Shown here: positions 45,134 to 54,851 of the stretch, one piece after another | Layout of the letters: every line of letters starts with the position of its first letter | Numbering within the stretch: the stretch's first letter is position 1 | Assembly: GCF_900116345.1 (NCBI RefSeq) | Contig: NZ_FPAH01000002.1 | Location: 62,001-126,000, forward strand | Direction of reading: 5' to 3' | From: Succinivibrio dextrinosolvens | Lineage (GTDB): Bacteria; Pseudomonadota; Gammaproteobacteria; Enterobacterales; Succinivibrionaceae | DNA: 64,000 nucleotides | Notes under the pieces: generated by a model | What the model saw: the letters and a program-made list of their open reading frames with translations, nothing else | The model's database searches: none | What the model was told of the DNA's origin: nothing | Program-made: the position numbers and the translations under genes

Positions 45134-46348
45134 AATTGTATCTTCTAACAGCCATTTCAAGGCATTAATCTTTCGAATTCCATCATAATCAGCTTCAGAA
45201 TTAATCTCATCAAGTGTTAAGAGATATTTAGGGTAATTATCATTTATACTTTTCAATGGCTGAAGCTCTCTTTTGAGAACAGATTCGTCCATTGTTGATT
45301 CTGAAACCTGAAAGTAGCATAATCCTTCAGAATTTTTGGCAATAAAGTCTATTTCACCGTTTTTTAGAGCTCCTACATAAACTTCATAACCACGACGTAT
45401 CAGTTCAAGGTATATTACATTCTCAAGAATATGTCCTGTATCCTGACATTTTCTGCCAACAATTAAATATCTTAATGCCGCATCTGCTACATAATATTTG
45501 GAGTTTAATTTTAGAAGTTCCTTCCCCTTAACATCAAATCGATCTGCCTGATAAATCAGCAAACTGTCTAAGAGTCCTGTTAAATAACGCTCTACCGTTT
45601 TGTTATCTATTTTTCGTCCAGAACTAGTCATAGAGTTGGATATCTTATTTATAGACATTAGGCTTCCTACATTAGCAAACACGTACTTAATTAGGCTCTG
45701 AAGCATCTTAACATCTGAAATTCTCAGTCTTCCAACAACATCTTTCAGAATTACAGAGTTGTAGATTCCTTCAAGATATTCTTTTATATCCGGTTGTTTC
45801 CCTGATATCTGCAATGTGTAGGGAAAGGAACTATCTGTCAGATATTTTTCGTATATTTCAGAAAGAGAATGATTTTGAGATAAATTGCTGGATTCAAAGA
45901 ATTCCTTAAATGACAGGGGCAGCATTTTTAATTCAACATATCTCCCTGACAGAACAGTAGCAAGCTCGCCAGACATAAAATAAGCATTAGAGCCTGTAAT
46001 ATACACATCTGCATTATCTTTAATAAAAAGACTGTCTACAGCTTTCTCAAAGTAAGGAACATGTTGAATTTCATCGAGGAAAATATAATTCATTCCAGAA
46101 GGCTGCATATGTTCTATTACATATTTATATAGAGTTCGATAATCCTGAAGCTCTTCAAAATCAAGATCTTCAAAATTGATGGATATAATATTTTCACTAT
46201 TTACTCCTTCTTTAAGGAGTTCTTCTTTAAATAAGTGAAAAAGAGTGGATTTGCCGCAGCGTCTGATTCCTGATACAACTTTTATAATTTGTTTATCTTT
46301 ATGTCGTTTCAGAAAATCAAGATAATTACTTCTTGGTATTAGACGCAT
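45131..46348 (-). CDS. AAA ATPase with DUF4143 C-terminal domain
   Basis: 405 residues. The ATPase is intact: Walker A GIRRCGKST near residue 27, Walker B YIFLDEIQHV near residue 88, and the sensor-like TGSNAYFMSGE. The C-terminal half (DUF4143) carries ENVIYLELIRRGYEVYVG, then GEIDFIA and YFQVSES, a PD-(D/E)XK-like pattern, so nuclease activity is possible. Such genes are common, often horizontally spread, in gut anaerobes, and their role is unknown. It stands alone between convergent pflA and the debranching enzyme, with two inverted repeats upstream that could be operators. AAAGG lies 7 bases before the ATG. Confidence 0.87.
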   Translation of the reverse strand: MRLIPRSNYLDFLKRHKDKQIIKVVSGIRRCGKSTLFHLFKEELLKEGVNSENIISINFEDLDFEELQDYRTLYKYVIEHMQPSGMNYIFLDEIQHVPYFEKAVDSLFIKDNADVYITGSNAYFMSGELATVLSGRYVELKMLPLSFKEFFESSNLSQNHSLSEIYEKYLTDSSFPYTLQISGKQPDIKEYLEGIYNSVILKDVVGRLRISDVKMLQSLIKYVFANVGSLMSINKISNSMTSSGRKIDNKTVERYLTGLLDSLLIYQADRFDVKGKELLKLNSKYYVADAALRYLIVGRKCQDTGHILENVIYLELIRRGYEVYVGALKNGEIDFIAKNSEGLCYFQVSESTMDESVLKRELQPLKSINDNYPKYLLTLDEINSEADYDGIRKINALKWLLEDTI

Positions 46349-46402
46349 AAGTGTACCTTTTTTTTGTATTTAATTCTAAATTTATTTTAATTATAGTATA
46401 AA

Positions 46403-46470
46403 TTTGGAGTCTATTCCAAAGTTTTGCAGAATGTATAGTAGGTGTAGAGTCTAATCTTAATTTTAGATTA
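46403..46470. promoter_or_regulatory. Two inverted repeats upstream of the AAA/DUF4143 gene
   Basis: TTTGGA-GTCTAT-TCCAAA at 46403-46420 and TAATCT-TAATTTT-AGATTA at 46452-46470 lie 55-120 bases before the gene start. Both are short perfect inverted repeats that could be operators; the second could also be a small hairpin. Confidence 0.35.
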
Positions 46471-46549
46471 ATTAATATTATGTTTGAGATTGTATTCTAA
46501 ACAAAAAATTAAATGAGGATAAAACTCATTATCCAGGAATCTAATAAAA

Positions 46550-46588
46550 GAAAAATGGAAAGGCCTAATATCAAAACTAGGCCTTGAG
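46550..46588 (-). terminator. Terminator of the glycogen debranching enzyme gene
   Basis: AAGGCCTA and TAGGCCTT pair around a 10-base loop. On the minus strand this is followed by TCCATTTTTC. Confidence 0.85.
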
Positions 46589-46596
46589 AAATTAAG

Positions 46597-48672
46597 TTAG
46601 GTAGCAGGGCAGATCAGCATCAGAATACTGTGATTCTTTACTTTTATCTTGTCTCCTGCTCTGAATCGACGACTCATATAGAAGTTTGATACTTCCTTTC
46701 CGGTCTGAAGAGCTGTATTCAGGTACTGATACCAGTTTCTATGCAGATGTCCTGGAACAGAAGGAAGTTCAATTGTTAAATCCTCCCAGAAGGCATTTAC
46801 ATATACATAGGCATAAACATCAGCAGTCTTGTGACGGAACAGAAATCCAACAGAATGGGACATATCAGACCAGTCAGGCTGGAAAGGCTTGGTTCCATGC
46901 CACTGAATCTTTGCATTCTTCAGTGCATTATCAAGCTTGTTGTTATAGTTGTCGTTTCCATGAGGTGATAGCTGGCCCTGACGTCTTAATTCAATAAGCC
47001 TCTGGGTATAACTGAGCATATTCTTCTGATCTTCGTTATATTCCCACTTAAGATAGCTCAGTTCATTATCCTGACAGTAGGCATTGTTGTTACCTTTCTG
47101 TGAACGAAGGACTTCATCGCCCATACAAATCATAGGTGTGCCGTAGGAAAGCATGGTTATAGCCATGAAGTTTTTTGCCTGACGCAGTCTGAGTTTTTTC
47201 AGTGACTTGTCATCAGACGGTCCTTCAATTCCATAATTGGCAGAGTAATTTGCATTATTGCCATCGTTGTTGTTTTCTCCGTTGGCAAAATTGTGCTTCT
47301 CTGAATAGCAGACCAGATCGTAGAGGGTAAAGCCGTCATGACAGGTTACAAAATTGATGGATTTCTGAGGATCAACCTCATGCTCATTGTAAATGTCAGG
47401 TGAGCCCAGAAGACGAAGGATAAAGTTCTTAACCTTACCGCAGTCGCCTCTCATGAAGGAACGTACATCATCTCTGAACTGACCGTTCCACTCTCTCCAT
47501 TTACTGCCGGAGATTGCTCCTAACTGATAAAGTCCGCCAGCATCCCAAGGCTCGGCGATAAGTTTTGCCTCTGCAAGTTGATAGTCGGCATCAATAGTCA
47601 GCAGGGTAGTGTTGTCATTCATTGGTGCGCCGTTTTTATCACGGGTAAGAATGGATGCAAGATCAAATCTGAAACCGTCTACGTGCATCTTCTGATGCCA
47701 GAACTCCAGTGACTCAATAATCATTCGTCTTACAATCGGACGATTGGCGTTAAGAGAATTTCCGCAGCCAGAATAGTTCTGGTGATATCCGTCCTTGACT
47801 ATATAGTAGCCGTTCTTGTCCAGTCCTTTAAAACTGTAGGTCGGTCCGTTATCATCGCCCTCGGAGGTATGATTGTAGACAACGTCAAGAATAACCTCTA
47901 TGCCGTTTTTGTGCAGTGCCTTAACCATGTCACGGAACTCATTTAAAGGTCCCATGATGGATTTATCAGAGCTGAAACAGTCATGTGGGGCAAAGAATCC
48001 CATAGGGGAGTAGCCCCAGTAGTTCTTCATTCCTGGTCTGGCATCGTTTTCATCAAACTGATATATAGGCATCAGCTCAACAGTGGTGATTCCCAGCTCT
48101 ACCAGATAAGGAATCTTTTCAATCAGACCTCTGTAGGTTCCTTTTATGTTGTCGGCTAGTCCTGATGATTTATCTGCAGTGAAACCTTTTACATGCATCT
48201 CATAGATGATGGTGTTTTCAAGAGAATGGTTCGGATATGCATCAATACCCCAGTCATAATCATCAATATCTACAACTGCACATTTAAGTGAGTTTCTGAA
48301 GATTCTCTTTTCATCACCTATGGCGAAACGATCATAGTGATCAGGAAACAGAATTCTTTTAGCATAAGGATCAATTAAAACTTTACCGATGGCTACTGAG
48401 TCAGAATTATCGACAGCCTTTGTAACTCTGAACGCATAGATCTGTCCTGGACCTATTCCATGAACAAAAACATGCCAGTAATAGGTTGATTTGAATACTC
48501 TGCTTGAAAGGTGAACTATATAAGGTGAATCATCATTAACATTGTCAAATAAAAGCAGATCTACTTCTTGTGCATAAGGACTCCAGAACGCAAAATTAAC
48601 TCCATTCTTCTCTATGGTGGCACCTAGATTATGGCAGTTACCTCTGGAAATAATGAATTGTTTGTTTATCAC
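46597..48672 (-). CDS. glgX: Glycogen debranching enzyme (GlgX/isoamylase-type)
   Basis: 691 residues of the GH13_11 type, hydrolysing alpha-1,6 branches of glycogen or limit dextrins. The N-terminal CBM48 domain (about residues 10-100) is followed by the catalytic barrel: EVILDVVYNHTSEGD, nucleophile Asp in GFRFDLAS, acid Glu in LIAEPWDAGG and the third Asp in TCHDGFTL. PWDAGGLYQLG and GEVxRSQKGNNNAYCQDN-like stretches match GlgX rather than pullulanase. The start is GTG at 48672, as no earlier or nearby ATG fits; the ribosome site is weak. No other glycogen gene is adjacent. Confidence 0.9.
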   Translation of the reverse strand: MINKQFIISRGNCHNLGATIEKNGVNFAFWSPYAQEVDLLLFDNVNDDSPYIVHLSSRVFKSTYYWHVFVHGIGPGQIYAFRVTKAVDNSDSVAIGKVLIDPYAKRILFPDHYDRFAIGDEKRIFRNSLKCAVVDIDDYDWGIDAYPNHSLENTIIYEMHVKGFTADKSSGLADNIKGTYRGLIEKIPYLVELGITTVELMPIYQFDENDARPGMKNYWGYSPMGFFAPHDCFSSDKSIMGPLNEFRDMVKALHKNGIEVILDVVYNHTSEGDDNGPTYSFKGLDKNGYYIVKDGYHQNYSGCGNSLNANRPIVRRMIIESLEFWHQKMHVDGFRFDLASILTRDKNGAPMNDNTTLLTIDADYQLAEAKLIAEPWDAGGLYQLGAISGSKWREWNGQFRDDVRSFMRGDCGKVKNFILRLLGSPDIYNEHEVDPQKSINFVTCHDGFTLYDLVCYSEKHNFANGENNNDGNNANYSANYGIEGPSDDKSLKKLRLRQAKNFMAITMLSYGTPMICMGDEVLRSQKGNNNAYCQDNELSYLKWEYNEDQKNMLSYTQRLIELRRQGQLSPHGNDNYNNKLDNALKNAKIQWHGTKPFQPDWSDMSHSVGFLFRHKTADVYAYVYVNAFWEDLTIELPSVPGHLHRNWYQYLNTALQTGKEVSNFYMSRRFRAGDKIKVKNHSILMLICPAT

Positions 48673-48778
48673 GGTTATTGCCCAATTTTATTTTTTTATG
48701 CGTCATTTTAGACGAGTATGCTCCATACCTGAAAAAATATGTTATTTTTACACTCAATAAACGTATAGAGGATACTGT

Positions 48779-50626
48779 ATGGCTAATTATACTTACTTTG
48801 GCGCTGCACGTGTAAATACAACGCCACTAGATTTAGACATAAATACAAAAAAAATTCTTGATTTAGCTGCAAAAGCACAAAAAGAAGGCATTAAATTACT
48901 GGCATTTCCTGAGTTATGCATTTCAGGCTATGGCTGTGGAGACATGTTTGAACATCAGGAGCTGCTTAAGGGAGCCGTAAACTGTCTTTTAAAACTTAAA
49001 TATGAACTTCCAGAGGGAATAACTGTCGGTGTTGGTCTTCCACTTGCAGATACTAGTGGAAAGGTTTTTGACTGTTACGCATTAGTCTGCAAAGGTGCTA
49101 TTCTCGGTATTGCTGCAGCTCATTCATTTTATAATGCAAAGGATTCAAGAGTAAGAAACTTCTCAACCCCTTACTCTGATGAGTGCATGTTCAATATTGG
49201 TACCAACCATTATGGTGTATGCAACAGTATTGAAACCTCAGAGGGTATTGTTGGTATTCTCTTTAATGAGGGTGATCTTAACTATATTCAGGATGTTGAG
49301 CTGCTGATTATTCCTGAGGCTGCACGCTTTGAACTGGATGCTGCCGATAAGAGAGAGATTAAGGTTAAGGCTTTAAGCCTGACATTAAAGTGTCCTGTTC
49401 TTTTAACCAATCTTTCAGGCTGTGAAAGCGGTTCAGATATTTTTGACTCATTGTGTATGATTGCTGATAACGGCGAGTGTGTTGCCCGTTCAAATCTGCT
49501 GTCTTTCAAGCGTGAAGATATCTTTACCGTTAAAAGCGGCATTGCAAATCCTTTATCTCAGTATGACTCCATTGTTCGTGCTGTGGGGTTAGGTCTGTTT
49601 GACTGGATGCTTAAGACTTATTCTCACGGTTTTGCCTTATCAATGTCCGGTGGTGCTGATTCTGCATTATGTGCAACCAGTGTCTGCTATGGTCAGCTGG
49701 CTGCTATCGAAGAACTTGGTTTTGAAGAGTACAGCCGTCTTTTAGAACAGTGCGGTTTTAAGCTTCCTAAATACAATGGAAGTGAAGATCTTCAGTCTTA
49801 CATCAAGAAGAAGGTAATGCCTGAGCTTCTAACCACTGTTTATCAGGGCTCAATTGTTTCTGGTAGTGTAACTCGTGAGGCTGCCGCAGGTGTATCCTCT
49901 GATCTTGGTGCCGATCATCACGAATGGTCAATTGCAAAGCTTGTTGAAGAATATACCTCAGTTGTTAATTCAACTTCTGATACTCCTATGACCTGGGATC
50001 ATGACGACATTGCACTTCAGAATATTCAGGCACGTTCCCGTGCTCCTGGCATCTGGATGATCGCCAACAGATATAATAAACTGCTTATTACAACCTGCAA
50101 TGCTTCTGAAGATGCAGTAGGGTACTGCACCATGGATGGTGATACAGCTGGCGGTGTTGCACCAATTGGAGACATTTCAAAGAGCAGAGTCCTTAAAATC
50201 AATGAGCATATTGCTAAAGACGGACTTATGGTAAATGACAAAGGCTTAAAGCTTGAATGTCCTCAGATGATGAAGGTTTGTGTTCAGGCTCCTACTGCTG
50301 AGCTGCGTCCTGGCGGCGATCAGACTGATGAGCGTGATCTGATGCCATATGTAATTCTGGATAGAATCCATGTATTACATCAGAACCACTTCCTGAGTCC
50401 TAAGATGATTCTTGATACTATTGAAAAAGAGTTCACTCAGTTTACTAATGGTGATCTGAAGGGCTTTGTTGTCAAATACTTCAGAAAGTTATCTGTAAGT
50501 CAGTGGAAACGTGAGCGAGGTGCTACCACCTTCCATATTGAGTCATCTGATCTCAATGCCAAGAACGGTTTTGTATTCCCTCTGCTAAACGATGGCTTCA
50601 AGTCAATTCTGAAAGACTTGGATTAG
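48779..50626 (+). CDS. nadE: NAD synthetase with catalytically degenerate glutaminase domain
   Basis: 615 residues: an N-terminal nitrilase-like domain (1 to ~260) and a C-terminal NAD synthetase domain with the ATP pyrophosphatase loop LSMSGGADS and later RARxxGxWMIANRYN and GGDQTDERDL. In glutamine-dependent NadE the first domain has a Glu-Lys-Cys triad. Here Glu45 remains in FPELCISGYG, but the Lys position (GxVPKxYLP in homologues) reads GIAAAHSFYN, with Ala114. The Cys position (GxEICEDLW) reads GILFNEGDLN, with Asn163. The NxSA motif that follows is also lost. The domain therefore should not release ammonia from glutamine, and the enzyme probably uses free ammonia to make NAD+. Confidence 0.88.
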   Translation: MANYTYFGAARVNTTPLDLDINTKKILDLAAKAQKEGIKLLAFPELCISGYGCGDMFEHQELLKGAVNCLLKLKYELPEGITVGVGLPLADTSGKVFDCYALVCKGAILGIAAAHSFYNAKDSRVRNFSTPYSDECMFNIGTNHYGVCNSIETSEGIVGILFNEGDLNYIQDVELLIIPEAARFELDAADKREIKVKALSLTLKCPVLLTNLSGCESGSDIFDSLCMIADNGECVARSNLLSFKREDIFTVKSGIANPLSQYDSIVRAVGLGLFDWMLKTYSHGFALSMSGGADSALCATSVCYGQLAAIEELGFEEYSRLLEQCGFKLPKYNGSEDLQSYIKKKVMPELLTTVYQGSIVSGSVTREAAAGVSSDLGADHHEWSIAKLVEEYTSVVNSTSDTPMTWDHDDIALQNIQARSRAPGIWMIANRYNKLLITTCNASEDAVGYCTMDGDTAGGVAPIGDISKSRVLKINEHIAKDGLMVNDKGLKLECPQMMKVCVQAPTAELRPGGDQTDERDLMPYVILDRIHVLHQNHFLSPKMILDTIEKEFTQFTNGDLKGFVVKYFRKLSVSQWKRERGATTFHIESSDLNAKNGFVFPLLNDGFKSILKDLD

Positions 50627-50646
50627 AGAAAAAACGCTTGCACAAT

Positions 50647-50680
50647 ACCATGTGCACCTCTATGTTGCACATGGTTTTTC
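50647..50680 (+). terminator. Terminator of nadE
   Basis: ACCATGTGCA and TGCACATGGT form a perfect 10-bp stem, followed by TTTTCC. It overlaps an apparent upstream start of the putP frame, which is why the later ATG is used. Confidence 0.88.
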
Positions 50681-50744
50681 CTTTATAAATCTGCATCTTT
50701 CTGCTAAAATACGCCCATCTTTAAACAAAAAATTTGAGCAAAAC

Positions 50745-52223
50745 ATGTTTACAACTACAACAACATTCATTGTTTATATATTTGCCATGATTGTTATTGG
50801 CATTTATGCTGCACGCGCAACTTCCTCTCTAAATGATTATGTTCTCGGTGGCAGAAGCCTAGGTCGAGTTATTACAGGTCTTTCAGCCGGAGCTTCAGAT
50901 ATGTCCGGATGGCTTCTAATGGGCCTTCCTGGGGCATTATATGTTGCTGGTTTATCTCAGGCCTGGATTGCAATCGGTTTAACCATTGGTCAGTGGTGTA
51001 ACTGGAAATTCGTGGCTGCAAGACTGCGTTCATTTACACAGAATGCATCCGATGCACTTACCTTGCCGGATTATTTTGCAGCTCGCTTCAAGGACAGACT
51101 TCGTATAACCTCCATTGTTTCAGCATTCATTATTCTGATTTTCTTTGTGGTTTACTGCGCATCCGGAATGGTTTCAGGTGCCAGACTGTTTGAACAGACC
51201 TTTGGTCTTGATTATCACAACGCACTTCTGATTGGCGCTGTTTCAACAATTCTGTATGTCTGTATCGGAGGCTTTCTTGCTGTAAGCTGGACTGATGCGG
51301 TTCAAGCTACTCTGATGATTTTTGCTCTGATCATTACTCCAATTATCATTATCTATGATGTTGGCTCTCTTGAAGAAGCCAATGCGCTGGTTGCTATGAA
51401 AGGTCCTGATATGGCAGATATGCTCAAGGGCACAACTGTTATCGGCATGATTTCACTTGCTGGCTGGGGCCTTGGCTACATGGGACAGCCTCACATTCTG
51501 GTTCGTTTTATGGCTGCAGCCTCTGTTCGCGGAATGGGCGGTGCCCGTAGAATCAGTATCAGCTGGATGATTTTCTGTCTTACCGGTGCGGTTATGGTTG
51601 GTTATTACGGTGTTGCCTTTGCCGCAAAACATCCGGAGATTACTGTTAATAATCCAGAGCAGATCTTCATTATTGTGACACAGTGTCTGTTCTCTCCATG
51701 GATAGCTGGTATTCTGTTATCTGCAATTCTGGCTGCGGTTATGTCAACCTTATCCTGTCAGCTTTTAGTATCATCAACCACTCTTACCGCTGATTTTTAC
51801 TGCAGACTTCTTCGTCCTCACGCCTCTCAGGGAGAACTAATCTGGGTTGGCAGAGGTATGCTTTTACTGGTAGCAGCTGTTGCTTATGTGATTGCACTTG
51901 ATCCTAATTCAGGTATTTTAAAGCTTGTTGCCTATGCCTGGGCTGGTTTTGGAGCATCCTTTGGTCCTGCTGTGCTTATCTCTGTATTCTGGAAGAGAAT
52001 GTCTCTTGCAGGTGCAATTTGCGGCATGATCGCTGGAGCTGCAACAGTTATTATTTGGGAATTAGGTCAATTCTTTGATTTATATTCACTTGTTCCTGGA
52101 TTTATTATTTCATCACTTGTTATTTTCGTGGTAAGCTTAGTTACACAAAAGAATAATGCACCAGTTGAGTCTCTGTTTATCAGTCTTGAAAAACAGTTCT
52201 GGTTTGAAGTAAAAGACCACTAA
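50745..52223 (+). CDS. putP: Sodium/proline symporter PutP
   Basis: 492 residues from the ATG at 50745, close to E. coli PutP (502). The frame is open further upstream but would run through the nadE terminator. Thirteen predicted helices of the SSS family, with RSLGRVITGLSAGASDMSGWLLMGLPG, DALTLPDYFAARF and GWGLGYMGQPHILVRFMA, all closely PutP-like. It imports proline with Na+. A TTG-started gene follows after 16 bases. No putA is nearby, so proline may serve osmotic or biosynthetic needs. Confidence 0.94.
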   Translation: MFTTTTTFIVYIFAMIVIGIYAARATSSLNDYVLGGRSLGRVITGLSAGASDMSGWLLMGLPGALYVAGLSQAWIAIGLTIGQWCNWKFVAARLRSFTQNASDALTLPDYFAARFKDRLRITSIVSAFIILIFFVVYCASGMVSGARLFEQTFGLDYHNALLIGAVSTILYVCIGGFLAVSWTDAVQATLMIFALIITPIIIIYDVGSLEEANALVAMKGPDMADMLKGTTVIGMISLAGWGLGYMGQPHILVRFMAAASVRGMGGARRISISWMIFCLTGAVMVGYYGVAFAAKHPEITVNNPEQIFIIVTQCLFSPWIAGILLSAILAAVMSTLSCQLLVSSTTLTADFYCRLLRPHASQGELIWVGRGMLLLVAAVAYVIALDPNSGILKLVAYAWAGFGASFGPAVLISVFWKRMSLAGAICGMIAGAATVIIWELGQFFDLYSLVPGFIISSLVIFVVSLVTQKNNAPVESLFISLEKQFWFEVKDH

Positions 52224-52239
52224 TATCCAGGAGATTACG

Positions 52240-52887
52240 TTGAAAAACCTTCCACCAAATGTTTATCTGCAATCGTACTTGCAAAGAGCAGGTGTAAGGT
52301 TTGATGTAAATGTGGTAGATACAGTAGTAAAAAAAGGATTCGGCTTATCTTTCCATATTTTCTGGATCCTTTTTGGTGTGCTGGTCTACTGCTATTCAAG
52401 TGGAAATATTGCAGTTTTCCATGATCATTTCTACACACTATCCATTCTTGTTGCTTTCTATCAGCTTTTATATATATACAGGGTTATAAGATTCAACCGT
52501 ATCAGAAAAAAACTACGTATGGATTCTGCTCCTATTACTGTTGAAGCTTATGCTATTGTTCTTTTTGATGTTAAGTCAGGAAACTCCGGAAAACTTGTAA
52601 AACCAAGAAGCTCGGCTGTTCTTTACAAGGAATGCGGTAGTCTTAAACCAAGATTCTTTACTGGAGCCGTAAAAAGAGGAATCAATCACCACTATTATAA
52701 GGATCAGATTGCAAGAGTCTTTATTGATAGAAAAAATGCTGCAATCTATTCTGTGGATGATGACAAGTTTTATCAGATGGCTTCAGCCAGAATTAACAGA
52801 AACAAGCGCTATGCAATAGGCGAGTTATCAACAAAGCTCGATAAAGTATCAGCATCTTCACAAAAAAGAAAGTCAGAACCTGTCTGA
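52240..52887 (+). CDS. Two-helix membrane protein, unknown
   Basis: 215 residues with a TTG start, chosen because AGGAG precedes it at good spacing. Two hydrophobic segments at about residues 35-52 and 62-80 are followed by a basic cytoplasmic-type domain of ~130 residues and a Ser/Lys-rich end. No domain recognised. It is 16 bases after putP, so probably in the same transcript. Confidence 0.7.
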   Translation: MKNLPPNVYLQSYLQRAGVRFDVNVVDTVVKKGFGLSFHIFWILFGVLVYCYSSGNIAVFHDHFYTLSILVAFYQLLYIYRVIRFNRIRKKLRMDSAPITVEAYAIVLFDVKSGNSGKLVKPRSSAVLYKECGSLKPRFFTGAVKRGINHHYYKDQIARVFIDRKNAAIYSVDDDKFYQMASARINRNKRYAIGELSTKLDKVSASSQKRKSEPV

Positions 52888-53043
52888 TATTCTATCTTGC
52901 ATAACTTTTTCATATAATAAATACATAAATAATAATAAATTTCAGATCTGTATTTAAGAAAATAAAAAAACAATTACCTAAACTCTAAATACAGGTTATT
53001 CCAAATCGTTCCTTGGATTTGGAAATAGGTATGATGGATATAA

Positions 53044-54444
53044 ATGGCTTATATAAATCCTAATAGCTTAACAAATGCTAGCTCTCCGTTAACAACAGAT
53101 CCGGTGCGTTCAAAATCACCTAAATATGTACGCTCAAAAGATCGCTGTAATATTCTTACCAGAACCCCTGTTTTCGACAAGAAAGGTAATCTGTTAAGTT
53201 ATGTGTTCAGATATACTGCAGGAGAAAGCAGTTTCAGGCCTGACATGATTGAGAAAAAACATGTAAGGCATATTTCTATCGGTTTCTATATAAGAAGACA
53301 TAGTGAGCTTTTTACACAGAGAAATGGAATCTGCATGACTGAGTTCCCTCTGTGTCCTGATCTGTCAAAATACGCCCGCGGTCTTCCTGCCACACGTTTT
53401 ATTCTTCATCTTCAGGACCGTCAGGATGCTTCAATTTCTTTCCAGCATCAGCTAAATCTCCTGAAAAAGGAAAGCATGACCATCGCTGCAGATGTATACA
53501 CAATTGTATACACCAACTGGTTCAGAGAGATTCGTTCAATTTCCTATGCTGTTATTGATATGACTCAGGATATTGAAGAGCAGTTCATTCTTGCTCGGAA
53601 TATTCTGAAAAAGGCTCCATGGATTAAGCTTATCTGTGACCGCTGCGATAATATCAATAAGGCTTCAATTGCATTTGAGTCCGGAGCAGATTACGTCTGC
53701 TGCCCATCTTTCCCTAAAGATGTTCTTCAGCAGAATTTCAATCCGTTCTTTTTCAGGGTAAACCGTAATTCCTTTGAAATCTGTCTTCGTGTTATTGAAC
53801 AGCTCCTAGAAGAAAAGCCTGAGTACAAGATCTTCATAAGCTTTATTTCTACACGAAATGATATAAAGAGCTATATGCCTATAATCCTGCATTATCTGGA
53901 GCAGGGCAGAGAGAATGAGTATCTTATCGGTACTGATTTTGAGAGCTTTTTATACGAAATGGATGTAGAGGTCTTAAATAAGCTTGTCTGCATCATGGTT
54001 CTTATGATTCTTGAGGAATTCTATCGCCCTGATAAGGATACAAACAAGGGCAAATATATATTATACGAGCCTTTACGTCAGCTTTTATTAAGAGCAAAAT
54101 TCATTGAGGAACTGACATTTTATCATGCAGGTTCAATTGATGTTTCATGGGGATTCTCGCTGGGAATCGGTTCTCTGATTTCTCAGATGTATGCCTTTAC
54201 AACTTCAAAGGTTGATATCCTGACCGAGCAGATTGACAGCCGAATCAAGAAGATTATGCATGATATTCCTGAATATGAGACTATCTTCAAGATTGCCTCC
54301 TCAATGGAATCTCTGGATCTTGAATTCGTTGATGGAATCATGGCCTCAGGCTTTATGCAAAGACATGACCTTCTGATGGCTTATGAGACTGCTGTGATGT
54401 GGGTGGCAGGTCTAGAGGACGCTATTAACCAGAGAAGATTCTAG
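53044..54444 (+). CDS. Degenerate EAL/HDOD (YuxH-like) signalling protein
   Basis: 466 residues. The beginning of the domain, ILTRTPVFDKKGNLLSYVFRYT, resembles the R-x-P-I-x-D-x-x-x-x-x-x-Y-E-L-L-F-R start of YuxH/CdgJ-type proteins that join an EAL-like and an HDOD domain. The EAL signature itself is absent (the equivalent segment reads YVFRYT) and no DDFGxG motif is visible. The C-terminal ~200 residues (LLRAKFIEEL...AFTTSKVDILTEQI) are HDOD-like. It is therefore a non-catalytic c-di-GMP-related adaptor by similarity, at moderate confidence. A GGDEF-EAL gene lies 1.3 kb downstream on the other strand. Confidence 0.5.
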   Translation: MAYINPNSLTNASSPLTTDPVRSKSPKYVRSKDRCNILTRTPVFDKKGNLLSYVFRYTAGESSFRPDMIEKKHVRHISIGFYIRRHSELFTQRNGICMTEFPLCPDLSKYARGLPATRFILHLQDRQDASISFQHQLNLLKKESMTIAADVYTIVYTNWFREIRSISYAVIDMTQDIEEQFILARNILKKAPWIKLICDRCDNINKASIAFESGADYVCCPSFPKDVLQQNFNPFFFRVNRNSFEICLRVIEQLLEEKPEYKIFISFISTRNDIKSYMPIILHYLEQGRENEYLIGTDFESFLYEMDVEVLNKLVCIMVLMILEEFYRPDKDTNKGKYILYEPLRQLLLRAKFIEELTFYHAGSIDVSWGFSLGIGSLISQMYAFTTSKVDILTEQIDSRIKKIMHDIPEYETIFKIASSMESLDLEFVDGIMASGFMQRHDLLMAYETAVMWVAGLEDAINQRRF

Positions 54445-54445
54445 G

Positions 54446-54754
54446 TTATTTGGTTTTGTTGTAAAGCTCGTTTCCGTAATATAGATTCTCCAGATCTTCT
54501 TTATTTACTCCTTCAAGCTTAAGGCCGCCACCTTCGTTGTCTTCGTTGGTTGCAATGCCTTTTTTTCGGTCGTGGGGAACTACTACACGACTGACACCGT
54601 CTTCGCTGAAGCTTCCCTGTGATGCGTAATTCAGCGAATTAGCCCTGTAGTATTCTACGTTGTCATTATCATTTATCGCATCATAATCAATAACAAAAGC
54701 ATAACTGCTTAAAGTGGTCAGCAGTGTTATCAGTGCGGTTAACAATCTTTTCAA
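54446..54754 (-). CDS. Small exported protein, unknown
   Basis: 102 residues, TTG start supported by GAGGAG eight bases upstream. Signal peptide of about 19 residues (MKRLLTALITLLTTLSSYA). The mature part is acidic and polar with no cysteine and no recognised domain. It converges with the EAL/HDOD-like gene (stop codons 1 base apart) and diverges from rlmJ. Confidence 0.65.
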   Translation of the reverse strand: MKRLLTALITLLTTLSSYAFVIDYDAINDNDNVEYYRANSLNYASQGSFSEDGVSRVVVPHDRKKGIATNEDNEGGGLKLEGVNKEDLENLYYGNELYNKTK

Positions 54755-54851
54755 GACGAGTTCTCCTCTGGAGGTTTCCTTTTTAATTTTAGATTAAAAC
54801 CGGTGGATTCGTGTTAAACTACCAACAAATTTTTTAAGGAATAAATGATTT

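Noticed and set aside
50652-50744. Longer N-terminus for PutP
   Set aside because: The extra 31 residues would be encoded by the nadE terminator hairpin and following tail, and PutP homologues start at the later Met.
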